The notes beneath the pieces are model-generated. The model worked only from the letters and a program-made list of their open reading frames with translations. It ran no database searches and was not told where the DNA came from. This document shows, piece by piece, positions 41,187 through 52,099 of a stretch of DNA of 64,000 nucleotides. The translations under genes and the position numbers were made by a program. Position 1 is the stretch's first letter. Each line of letters opens with the position of its first letter. Source of the DNA: Persicaria tinctoria. Lineage: Eukaryota > Streptophyta > Magnoliopsida > Caryophyllales > Polygonaceae. The stretch is taken from assembly GCA_037127255.1 (NCBI GenBank), contig JBANSL010000003.1:45691314-45755313 (forward strand). Reading direction: 5' to 3'.

Positions 41187-44100
41187 TATATGCATTCAGG
41201 ATGTGATACCATCTCTTCCGTACGTATGCTCGGTCGATCTTTTTTTCCCCTTGGTCCATCTCTAGCTTGGGTTGTATTTCCACGTTAATTAGAACATTAT
41301 TTTTTAATGTAAAAAAAACTATATAAAATATTAATATTCTTTAAATAATTTCATTGTTTTTACTAGTATCATTCTTATATTACTGTATAAAAGCCTAAGT
41401 TCAGCCTTACTGTTCATCAATGCTAATTACAAATTTACCCTTTCAACTCCTTCATCTTTATTGAATGATTTAAGGGGTGAATTCGGAAATTTCTTAGGCT
41501 AGCTATTTCCAATTTCCATTACCTTCACAGCTTCACCTTTGCCTATACACACCCACCGCCTCTTTCCGCTTCACATCGGCCTCTCCTTTCACGCCTCCAG
41601 TCTCCACCACCCTTGGTCTCATCTGTCTTCTTCATCTTCCATCCCTTACCAGTTTTGCTCAACCTCAGGTCTCTCTGCTCGCGTTTCTCTCTGAATTCGC
41701 ATACCATTGATCCCCTTTCTCAATTTCTCATCGCTATTCTAGGGTTTCTTAATTGTTGTCGGATCGACATCGTGTTTCATGTAAGCCTATCCCTATTGTC
41801 TCCGCCTCTTCAAGTCTTCTCCCTGCTAATTTCCCTCTTCCTCACAGATCTCTCTCTACCTACTCAAATCTCTTTTTAAATCGCTCCTCCTTTCAATTCA
41901 TGGTTTGATTTGGGATTTTTCGGGACAAGAGAAATTTTCTGGCTTGAGGGTGGCTGTGTTATGGAAACGGCACCGTTGAGATACTCCTTCAACAGCCAGT
42001 ATAGATCTCTGGTTCCAGGGGCAAAACAGGGGACGGGGGCTGCCGAAGAGGGTCTCACTTGGTGATGCTAGATTGTACGGCCATTTGTCTTATTTGGGGA
42101 ACTTGGCTTATGCAATTCCCATAGGTAATTTATTCCTGTATTCATCTATAATTTCAATAATTTTGTCTGTCTAATTTGATTTTATATCATGTGCCATTAT
42201 TTCTGTGTGGAAATTTGGAGTTACTTTTGATTTGGTTACTGTTTTGCTACTGGATTTAGGTTTGTTTGTTTGTCCTAGGAGATAGTGGATAGAAGGAATT
42301 CGAGCCAAACAAGCCGGGATTGAATTCGTTGGTTGTTCATATTTAGCTCATTGTTGATCTTAAATTTGGACTCGGGCTTTTTTGGACTACTCGGCTCATA
42401 TTACTGCCCAAGGAATTGTAGTTAGTTATAGTTAGATGATACCGAGTTTGTGTTAAAGAGGTCTGATCCTTCAGTTGAATGGTTGCTTGGCATATTGCTC
42501 CCATTACTGCAAAAATACTTTCAAGCTCAGAATGCACCTTGTCATATGAATTAGTGAAGTTTTGATTTGTGTTTCTTTGAGTGACAAAAGCGAATCTTTC
42601 ATTACTTGGCAATGTTGATTACAAAAGGCAATTATTTCCCTTATCGGTCCGAATTTACGACAAAATGAAATAATATAGCTTGTTGCTCTTACCTTTTTTT
42701 AGTTTGTATAATCTATACTTTTTCTTTTTTAACCAAACAAGCTTTTTCAAGATTGTGGAGTCAAACATTTCATTTGACATTATTCAAATTTGCTTGCCCA
42801 TGGGATATCAGTGGCTTATAAGAATTCAGCAAAGTATTTGTAGTTTGGCTTCTTATGTTGTTAAAAGCTTTTTTTTGGATAATCATGATTTGCCTTTCCG
42901 CTTCTGGATTAAGCGATTTCCGTTTGAATTTGATGATCAAATGTGTAATTGGAGTGGTTGATGACTTGATTGCTGCCTTTTGTGTTCTGAAAGTTTGGAA
43001 TTTTGGATTGTTGTCGATTCGAGTTTTTTTTTAGAGATTGGATCCTGGTCCTTGCATGTTCTACTTGTTTGAAATACATCTGACCTATCCTCTACTTCTT
43101 TTTTAATGATTAATTTGCCCATCTTTTATGTAAATTTATAATTTTTGTGTGCGGTGATAGTCAATTTGGTTGGATTAGCTTCAATTGCTCTGGGTCGGTT
43201 CGCAATCAGCTGATTGCTGATGAGAAGCTTATTTGTGTTGAATGTGTTTTAGCGCTGATTTTGTATGTGTGTGTGTTACTATATGTGTGTTACTGTGTGC
43301 AACTTTAATTTCTGCGTGCTACACACAACAAAAAATCAAATACAAAATAGGTTGAATTTTCAGCTCTCTTAACTGTTCTGATTCCGCTTAAGAGGCGTGT
43401 GATTGCCATAATGGCTATTCCTGTCGTGATTGCCACAAATACAATAGCCAAACCCACCGACAAGGCTGATGTATATCTTAATGAATCTAAAGTGTCAAGA
43501 AAACAAGAACATACAAGAATCATTAATTAAGTTGGTTCAATTTCGATTAACATTGCAGTGGTTTAAAGAGAAAGACATTGTAGATAAACTAGCCGAATTC
43601 TTATTAGTTTGCCAATGAGAGTAATAGGGATTTGCTTTTGATATCAACCTGGAAAAATATTAAAAATTCTGTAGAGAAACTAGATGAATTCTTATTTTTA
43701 CCATCTCTTTTCATTCCTTTGCTTCTCTTTCATAGTTTGCAAATCAGAGTTGACCTGAGGCATGTACGATTGAAAATATGGATATAATATTAATAGCTTT
43801 ATGAATTCATATGTTGTGAGATTTTTATGGTTGATTTCATCACCTTTCATTACTTTCCTTTTATTGCCTACAAGAGGCAGGAAACCAACGAATATTCAAC
43901 AAGAATGTGCAATGAACAATAACATTGTTGAAAGCAGCTCCCATTCTCAGTCAATTCATTGTCAAATCATCTTTTTTATATGAGTTTTTTTGTATCATCA
44001 TGTTAAGCATCATCTTACCAAAAATAAAATAAAATTGGTATTGTTAATTTGCATAGAATAAGATTTAAATGCCCTTTTCTGATATCAGTTTTTGTAAAAT

Positions 44101-44448
44101 TTACTATCGCAGAGATTCTTATGAGTAACAGAGAATCTTTTACTGGTAGATTTACAAGGGGGAAGTTTTATCTTAAATCAGATTTTTTAGCAAATGAAGT
44201 TACTATCGGGGTACGAGTTACCTTACTTAAAGTTTATAAAGTTGATTACATGGTCTATTCATCTCCTAATTATAGTTTATTTGGCCTCTTCTTTAGTTCA
44301 CTTTTTTTTGCCTAATGCAGAATATTGTAGTGGAAATCTGCAAGAATGTGTGTTTTTAGCTTGAAGGGTGTAAATAATCATCCATAAGTTTATTCAGCAT
44401 AATTTCACAAGATTCTATAGGCTTAGGCTTTGGGTTGCCAAACCAGAT
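41187..44448. other. transcribed-looking host region upstream of the L6 relic
   Basis: 41510-41870 is C/T-rich like a plant 5' UTR. 41958-42063 is a short ATG frame of 34 codons with no recognisable domain. 42120-44400 is T-rich and intron-like. It could be the 5' exons and introns of the L6 locus or an unrelated gene; I cannot assign exons. Confidence 0.3.
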
Positions 44449-44764
44449 ACGGAAGCCAAGTTCTTTCGCTTCTTAAAGATTGTGGGAGTCGGGTTCAAAG
44501 CCAGAGCAGAAGCACAAGGTGGCCTGCTTTTCGTGAAACTGGGCTACATCCATGAAGTTGAGCTGGTACTTCCACCTGTTGTCCGTGTTTTCTGCTTCAA
44601 GCCCAACGTCATCTGCTGCACGGGGATCGACAAGCAATTAAGCGAAGGACTCATAGTTTGCTGCCACTGTTAGAAGCTGCAAGCCTCCCGAGGTTTACAA
44701 AGGCAAGGGTATAATGTACATTGACGAAGTCATTAAGAAAAAGCAAGGGAAGAAGTCTAAATGA
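44449..44764 (+). pseudogene. mitochondrial ribosomal protein L6-like, broken
   Basis: The first 63 codons (EAKFFRFLKIVGVGFKARAE...VRVFCFKPN...CCTGIDKQ) and the end ([14 protein letters not shown]...KKKQGKKSK, stop 44762-44764) match the ~102-residue nuclear-encoded L6 of the plant mitochondrial large ribosomal subunit. Two defects are visible. The codon where the family starts with ATG is ACG (44449-44451). The segment 44638-44675 is shifted in frame, so the upstream frame hits a stop at 44673 before the conserved C-terminus. The coding-length similarity is otherwise high, so the damage is recent. An upstream spliced start cannot be excluded, but it would not cure the frameshift. Confidence 0.75.
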
Positions 44765-46289
44765 GAATTCCTGTTTCCCATTTTGGTATTGCCACAGATG
44801 ACTTCGTCTTGCTTGGTTAATTCAGGCTTCAGGCTCTGAAATAAAATAGAAGATCTCGGCTAATTCTGGGCAGGAGCGTTTTGCCTCATTGGATTTGTAT
44901 TTCCTTTAGTTTAAGATGTGAAACTTTCCAAGCTGTATATATATTATCCTATTTCGATCTACTGCACCATTAGTAGTAGAAAGATTAAGAAGCCTCCCAG
45001 TCTCTAAAGAAAAAGACGGAAATTTGAAAACATCCGCTGAAAGGATAAGTTAAATTAAACATTGAAGATGTGCATTTTGTGCCTACTCACATACATGATC
45101 GGATCGGATCGGATCAGAGTACAAGTGTGCCTTCATTAGTAGTAGAAAGATGGCATGGCCACTCACGTCGCATCGCTATATCAAGCATTATTAAGTATTA
45201 AGTTTAAATCTTGCTTTGACTTTTGTGGACGCTTATAAGGTTATTATAAGCTGCCAGATGTGTATTGTAGTATGATAACTCAATTTCCGAGCAATGGGTT
45301 ATCTTAAATGTTGCTTGTATGATTTCCACTAATCGATGTCATTGTCTGTAAGAGAGGCTATCTTTTGGAATATCATTGCCTGCAATTACAGTTCTATTTT
45401 TATGATTACATGCAATTAGAATCCTTTTTACGAAAGTTCTAATAATCCTTCTTCAATTATTTATTTGGTTGATCTACATTTTGTATTGTAGTGAAATCAG
45501 TGGAATGAACAAAAGAGGACGAGTTGAATGAGATGAATTGATGAAGGTGAGACTAAAGAGCTTAATATTATTTCATAATGAATGTTCTGGTTACTAGCTA
45601 CGAGATTTCAATATAACATGTGAAGTTGCAAATATTTTAGGCCTTGTATTTTTTTTATTTTACTCTAAGTAAGACATTATTGTACATATTTCTCCGTTAA
45701 ACTTATGAAATTATTTTATATTGGTTGAAAGTGTAGTCGGATTATATACAAGATGACAAGACCGCACGCGGTTAAGCACCCAGTCCTTCTAAATAGGAGT
45801 GTGTAAATATTAAATGACATATTTGAATTAACAGAGAATACTATTCAAGTTTAATTTTTTTTTTGTAGTAAATCAATATTATATTCTAAATCTATATACA
45901 TATACTAAAATTAACACATTTTAAGCTACGTGATGACATATGGTTAATTATGAGAATTTTCTCCCGAAAATAACCGTTATTAAAATAATATATAACCATA
46001 ATTTTTGTAGCGGTCCGCTTTTGCCCGCCCCATTCTTACAAAAATAAAATAATAGGTAAAAAATAGGATAAATTAATAAAAAAATTATTTATTTATTTAT
46101 TAAATTAAGGGTTTTGTTAATAAAAATTAGGGTGTGAGAAAAATTTAGCCTACTTAGCCCACCTGGATTTCAATTTCTAGTTTCGTGCATGTACAAGACA
46201 CAATATATCTATATATAAATATTTTAATTGATAAAAATTTAAATCTATCTATAAAAATTATTTTCCAAAATAATTTAAAAATAGAGAAA
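44765..46289. other. host intergenic DNA
   Basis: A/T-rich sequence with a short GATCG-GATCG-GATCG run near 45100. I see no gene, RNA gene or element ends. Confidence 0.5.
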
Positions 46290-46955
46290 AGTAATTAAAA
46301 TACCCCTAGCTATCTTTGGCGGTATAATAAAAATATGTCCTCACCTTTCAAATGTAATACAAATACTCGAACCTTTGAGGGTAGTGGTAACATATTGCCA
46401 TTGCTTTTTTTGCGGGCAAAAAATATTGACAATGTGGAAAAAAAGTTACAGGTTTAAAAAAAAATCGGCATTTTTACAAATCAGTACTAAAGTCCGGTAT
46501 AATTCGTGATTTCATGGGTGGGGGGGGGGGGGGGGTGAACGGTTAGACCGATTCTGCAAAATAAAATTTTGGTTTTATTAAACAAAAATTTTGCTATTTT
46601 GAACGAGCAACACTTTTCTTTAAGTGGCGATGATATATGGTGAGTTTCAAGAGAAAGAGAAGGGTTTGGAGGAGATCAGTAAAGAGAGCAGGTGCATCAC
46701 TAGAGTCCAAATTTTGCAGGCTATTTGTGAGATCTAACCCCTCATTTCTTTTTTTCCCACGAAACTAAGACTTATACTAGATTTTAGTATTGATTTGTAA
46801 ACAAGTTGTTTATATTAAAACTTTTTTTCCCTGTATGCTGCCTTATCAGTGTTTTTTGCCTATGAAAAATTGATGACAATATGTTACCACTATCCTTAAA
46901 AATTGAGGTATTTTTATTACATTACCATACCCTTAAAGATGGGTATTTTAATTAA
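46290..46955. mobile_element. foldback/MITE-like element with long inverted arms
   Basis: The left arm (about 46290-46535: AATTAAAATACCC, GTAGTGGTAACATATTG, GTACTAAAGTC) is repeated in inverse order in the right arm (about 46740-46955: CAATATGTTACCACTATCC, GGGTATTTTAATT). A spacer of ~200 bp with a G-run (46519-46535) lies between. It is non-coding. Exact ends and target duplication are unclear in the A/T-rich flanks. Confidence 0.6.
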
Positions 46956-47620
46956 TTTTGGGGCAGTTTGTGACATATCCATAAAAATTGCTTTAATTAG
47001 AGGAGTGTCATGCTTTTTGAATTTTCTTTGCAAAATGTCCACCCCTATCTAACGGAACAATTGAATGCTGACACCGTTGAGAAGCCAGCTATAGGGTTAT
47101 CCACGACCTCACTTCGCTTATACTCGACCTGCTCCGGTCACCTCCTTCCCCCGTCCACCTCTTCGCCGGTGACATATCCCATTCCCTCGCTCCTCGCTGC
47201 CAGAGTCGGCCTCTTATTATGCCTGTCGGGTTCCCTTCCCTCTTGCTCGGGATTCCAACGCTTTGATGTTCTTCGACTCTCTCACCTCTGAATGCTCTTC
47301 TACTTTGTCGGTTTTGTCTCCGCCCTCTCCCTCCTCGCCCGCTCCATCCTCTTTTATGCCACCTCCAACCTTTCTTCCTCTTCCCCCTCCCCACCAAAGG
47401 ATCTTCCAAGTATTATTTATTTCTTTCACCTTATTCTTGCTCTTTGAATCAATACTGAATTTCTGCTTTAGGTTCTCTGAGAACTGGTTTATTCTTGATT
47501 TGTGATGAAGATTTCCCCCTTCCCCAAATTTATTCCAATTATCATCAAAATTGGATCCTCTAATTCAGTAAATTCTGCAACAACCGAGATTAAAGATGAA
47601 GATTTCCCCAATGGGAGATC
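46956..47620. other. host DNA with a C/T-rich exon-like stretch
   Basis: 47080-47410 is C/T- and Pro/Ser-codon-rich and resembles a plant 5' exon or UTR (best plus-strand frame 93 codons, 47010-47291). No domain is recognised and no convincing splice pair was found. Confidence 0.3.
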
Positions 47621-49105
47621 ATGAGTTGTAGAGAAAGAGGGCAATGGAACTAGTTTATTCCTGATGCTTGCTTAGTGTGCGGGCATGGTTTGCTGATGCT
47701 TGCTTAGTGTGTTCACATGGTTTAGTACTTGTGCTTACATAATTTTCGTGATTGCAATTGGACTGCTTATCAAAGGATTTTTTTTGCTCTGGTGTAATGA
47801 GGGTTATGAGAAAATCCTATTTATAGACTGATCAGTTCATAACCTAGAGGTCGAGATTCAAAGCTGGTTAGCAACTCTTCTTGTTGGTGTAGTGCATGTG
47901 CATCTCTTTCGTCATGTGAATCTTATGTATAGTGAGAATTTGCCTTGACGTTTTTTAGCTTGAAGACAAGTAGTTCAAAGATTCATTGCTTTCGTCTTAT
48001 GAGCTGCTTTTATACATGGTTGTCGATCGATATAAATGCTTGTAATCAAATTCAGTCTGTAGTTTCCCTCAAATTTCTTTTGTCTTATGATTTGGGTCTG
48101 TTTTTTATGGTTGATTCATGGATATTTTTAAGTTTTTAAAGTCTAATTCATTTGATATATGTGAGTTTAATTCCCATCTCTCCTCTTCCAGCAATAAATG
48201 AAGCTCTTTTATATTGGATATGTGGTCGGGCCATGAGTTGTAGAGAAAGAGTGGAATGGAATTGGTTTATTCTTGATGTTTGCTTAGTGTGCTGACATGG
48301 GTTAGTGCCTGTCCTGACATGATTTTCGTGATTGCAATTGGAATGCTTATCAAAGGATTTTTTGGATCTGGTGTGATGAAGTTGTGATGTGAAAATCCTA
48401 TTTATAAACTGATTTTTTCCTAACCTAGATGTCGATATTCAAAGCGGTTTAGCAACTCTTCTTGTTGGTCTAGTGCATGTGCATCTCTTTCGTTATGTGA
48501 ATCTTTTGTATATTGAGCATTTGCCTAGATGTTTTTTAGTCTGAAAACAAGTACTTCAAAGTTTCATTGCTTTCGTCTTATGAGCTACTTTTATACATGG
48601 TTTGTTGATCGATGTAAATGCTTGTAATAAAATTCAGTCCGCAGTTTCCCTCAAATTTCTTTTGTCGTATGATTTGGGTCTATTTTTAATGGTTGATTCA
48701 TGGATATTATTAAGTTTTTAAATTCTAACTCATTTGATATGTGTGAGTTTAATTCTCATCTCTCCTCTTCCAGCAATAAATGCAGCTCTTTTATACTGGA
48801 TATGCGGTCGGGTCATGAGTTATAGAGAAAGAGTGCAATGGAACTGGTTTATTCTTGATGCTTGCTTAGTGTGCTGACATGGGTTAGTGCCTGTGTTGAC
48901 ATGATTTTCGTGATTGCAATTGGAATGCTTATCAAAGGATTTTTTTGGCTCTAGTGTGATGAAGTTGTGATGTGAAAATCCTATTTATAGACTGGTCATT
49001 TCTTAACCTAGATGTCGAGATTCAAATTTGCTTAGCAACTCTTCTTGAAGGTCTAGTGCATGTGCATCCCTTTCGTTATGTGAATCTTCTGTATAGTGAG
49101 CATAT
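47621..49105. repeat. imperfect tandem repeat, period about 580-610 bp
   Basis: Two full copies and one partial copy, starting ATGAGTTGTAGAGAAAGAG at 47621, 48233 and 48815. Each runs through GCTTAGTGTG...CATGG, TTTTCGTGATTGCAATTGGA and CAACTCTTCTTG blocks. Copy 1 is ~30 bp longer because of an internal duplication of GATGCTTGCTTAGTGTG. Homology stops near 49105. Confidence 0.85.
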
Positions 49106-49553
49106 ACATATATCTGTTGAGCATATTCAAATTGCACACCTTTTATATTTTATAACTCAAATACAAAACTAAAAAGTGCAATATTATAAACTTATATTTG
49201 CACAAAATAATGTTATATTTGCACAACATATACTTATATTTGCACACCAATATACAATTTTAAAAAGTGCTGACATGGGGAAAAAAGGTGCAATTTTAGT
49301 TTGAATATTTAATTTAGAACTTAAATTTGCAATTTTAGTTTGAAAAAGTGCAAATACAGTATTGTGTTATGCAAATATAACATTATGTTGTGCATATCTA
49401 ATAATAACATGTGCATAAATAATTTATTAAGTGCCAGTATAACTATATCTTTTTGAGGTGAATATTTTGCCCCAATATAATGATAAATGATTTTTTAAAA
49501 TAATATTAATGGAAAATTAGTTTTTAAAAATTTAAAAGCTAGTGTTGTGGTTC
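49106..49553. other. A/T-rich DNA with scattered AAAAGTGCA words
   Basis: Repeats of TTTGCACA / AAGTGCAA and TATTTGCACA on both strands; no gene seen. Confidence 0.4.
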
Positions 49554-49705
49554 AAAAAGTGCAAGAATAATATCATAAAGTGCACAAACTAGATTAAAAA
49601 GTGCAAGAATAATATCACAAAGTGCACAAATTAAATTAAAAAGTGTAAGACTAATATTATAAAGGGCACAAATTAGATTAAAAAGTTCAAGAATAATACT
49701 CATTT
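49554..49705. repeat. 42-bp minisatellite, ~3.6 copies
   Basis: Units start AAAAAGTGCAAGAATAAT at 49554, 49596, 49638 and 49680, exactly 42 bp apart, and contain AAAGTGCACAAA. Copies 3 and 4 are more diverged. A reversed copy-like segment (CACTTTTTAATCTAATTTG) follows at 49721. Confidence 0.85.
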
Positions 49706-50125
49706 AACAAACGAATACTTGCACTTTTTAATCTAATTTGTACACTTAATAATATTATACCAAATTAGATTTTAGCTTGAATGTGCAATTTTAGAACTTT
49801 AATGTGCAATTTTAGTTTGAAAAAGTACAAATATAATCCTGAAAAGTGCATTTCTAAAACTTATCAGCAAATTATACATTATAAGCTTATTATCATCACA
49901 AATTAGCTCTTCATTACTTCCATATAAGCAATCAACAAATTACAGCGAATAATCCGTTATTCCATTAAGCTTTACTCGTATATGCAAGCCCAACTAAATT
50001 GTCTTTAAGTTACAAAATAAAGTACACCTAAAATCAACCATGTGAGAAATTACATGCAATAACTTGCCTGAAAGAATTTATTTAATATGTCAAGCTAGTA
50101 GTGAAGGCACTTTGAGGTCAATGTT

Positions 50126-50233
50126 TACACATATTATCACTCTTAATATAGATCATGCGATAGTCAATGAATTAAGGAATACACATATTATCACTCTTAA
50201 TATAGATCATGCGATAGTCAATGAATTAAGGAA
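50126..50233. repeat. exact 54-bp tandem duplication
   Basis: TACACATATTATCACTC... to ...AAGGAA occurs twice without a mismatch (50126-50179 and 50180-50233), so the duplication is recent. Surrounding DNA to 50374 is A/T-rich without a gene. Confidence 0.9.
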
Positions 50234-50374
50234 TAGAAGAGGAAACTCCTATCCTCAATAACACCAAGATCACCTAGCCACATATATTCCTTGAATCCGC
50301 TTTGTTTCTTTAGCTCGCAAAATCTCTTTCAGAACAGAGGTTTGGCTCTTTTCAGATTTTGAAACTGAGATAGT

Positions 50375-52012
50375 TGATGTCCACTAAAGTAACCATGTTT
50401 TTATGCACATTTTAGCTCCTTATTCTATATACTTTGCATATTTCGGGCTGAGAATATGTTGAATTTGTGTAGTATATGCATATTTGTCAGAAATGGAGGT
50501 CTACACAAGTTTTGGGTGAATTTTGCAGAATTTGGAGCCATCCCGGGACGAAACCAAGAAGAGAAGATGAAAGCTGAGAGTTACTCGATTTCGAGGAAGC
50601 TTCCTCGACATCGACTACAAGAGGAACATAATTGGCTAAGGACAGAAGAGAAGACAACTCGAGCTCGACCTTACTCGATGTCGACAAACTTGCTCGACAT
50701 TGACCAAATTCAAAAGCTGCCCGAGTTCGAGAAGAAGAGAGAAGCTGATTGAGAACTGTGAAGCAAAGTCTAGATCGACGAACTTGCTCGAAGTCGACCA
50801 AAACTGGTCGAAGACGACCAAATCTTTATTGGGCCGTGATTCCATTGGGCCAATCCGATGACGAGTTGATTGCTTGGGCACGAAGGAAGTCCGAATCTAT
50901 CTAATTTCTATCAAGATCTATCCATGGAGAGAAGATTATTCACCAATTTAAAGATATTTACTTGATTAGCAAGGATTAAGCCCTATAAATAAAGCCCATG
51001 GGGCTGATTTCTATTCATTAAATTCTAGAGTAGTTTAATACATAGTTTAGGAGTTCAAATGTTTTAGGGTTTTGGCATTCTACAAAAGTGTGAATGTCGG
51101 GATTGTAAAGACTTTGAATATAGTTTGTGCAAGTTTCTTTTACAACAATGATGTCGATTGCTATGATGAGGCGCGAGTATTCCACTTACTTCTAGGGTTG
51201 GGGTGAGCCCAACGAGAGCGATGTGGGTGTATTAGCAATTGCAAAAGAAGGTACTTTATCCTTATTTATTCTATTCCTTGTGCTTAACCTTTGATTGAGA
51301 AATTGAAGAAATCATGTTGTAAAACTTGGGTAGTAATTGGGATTTTTATTCGGAAGATAATAAATTCTAATTATGAACACGAATAGACACAATTAAGGTT
51401 ATTTATCGCGAGATTTATATTCCTACTCGTCGGATTGGGTGAAAGCCTTTTCCTTTATCGATAAAGTCGCCATCTTTTATGATTTATAATTCCACTTTCA
51501 TGGTAATCGTTGTTGCAAACACCAATCTCGGAAGTTCTCTTTCATACATTGTTTAGATTCGAAATTTGCAATTTAGTTACGTACTGTTACTGCTCGATTT
51601 CGACCAACCTCGGTCGACGTCGACTACTGATTCTCGATCGAGAAAAGATCGATGTTGTTTCTGTCTCTGCAAGTTACTCGACTACGACAAGCTTCCTCAA
51701 TTTCGACTAGTTTCCTCGACGTCGAGTTGACTCCTCGAGATCGACCAATGCCAGTAGCCTTTGCTTGCTCGGATTCGACTATACCCGGCCCCTGTCGACT
51801 AACCTTAGTTGAGGTCGAGTACCCCTGAAGTCGATTTCTGCCCGTGAGACCTCTCCGCTACCCGAGATCCGCTGACCGGCTTCCTCGAGGATCGAACCTC
51901 ACTTCATGCTGCTACATCGGGAGGGAGTCTTGAACATTATTTGATGGGAACTGAATCGGTTTGCTTTATTTTATTCCTATTTTATTTGCAATCTCGATTT
52001 CCTCCGTCAACA
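50375..52012 (+). repeat. 5' LTR of element F
   Basis: TGATGTCCAC...CGTCAACA, 1638 bp, homologous to the LTRs of G. TATA box TATAAATAA at 50984-50992. Words of the TCGACATCGA / TCGACGTCGA type lie at 50585-50820 and 51595-51760, many with point changes. Confidence 0.85.
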
Positions 52013-52015
52013 AAT

Positions 52016-52033
52016 TGGCGTCGTTGCCAGGGA
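52016..52033 (+). other. primer-binding site for tRNA-Asp (element F), mutated
   Basis: TGGCGTCGTTGCCAGGGA, two mismatches to the perfect site in element A, 4 bp after the LTR end. Confidence 0.8.
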
Positions 52034-52099
52034 GGCAATCATTTGCGGCTTAGGTAGTTAGCTCTCACGTTTTCCTTTATGTTTTGATTTTTGCAGTGT

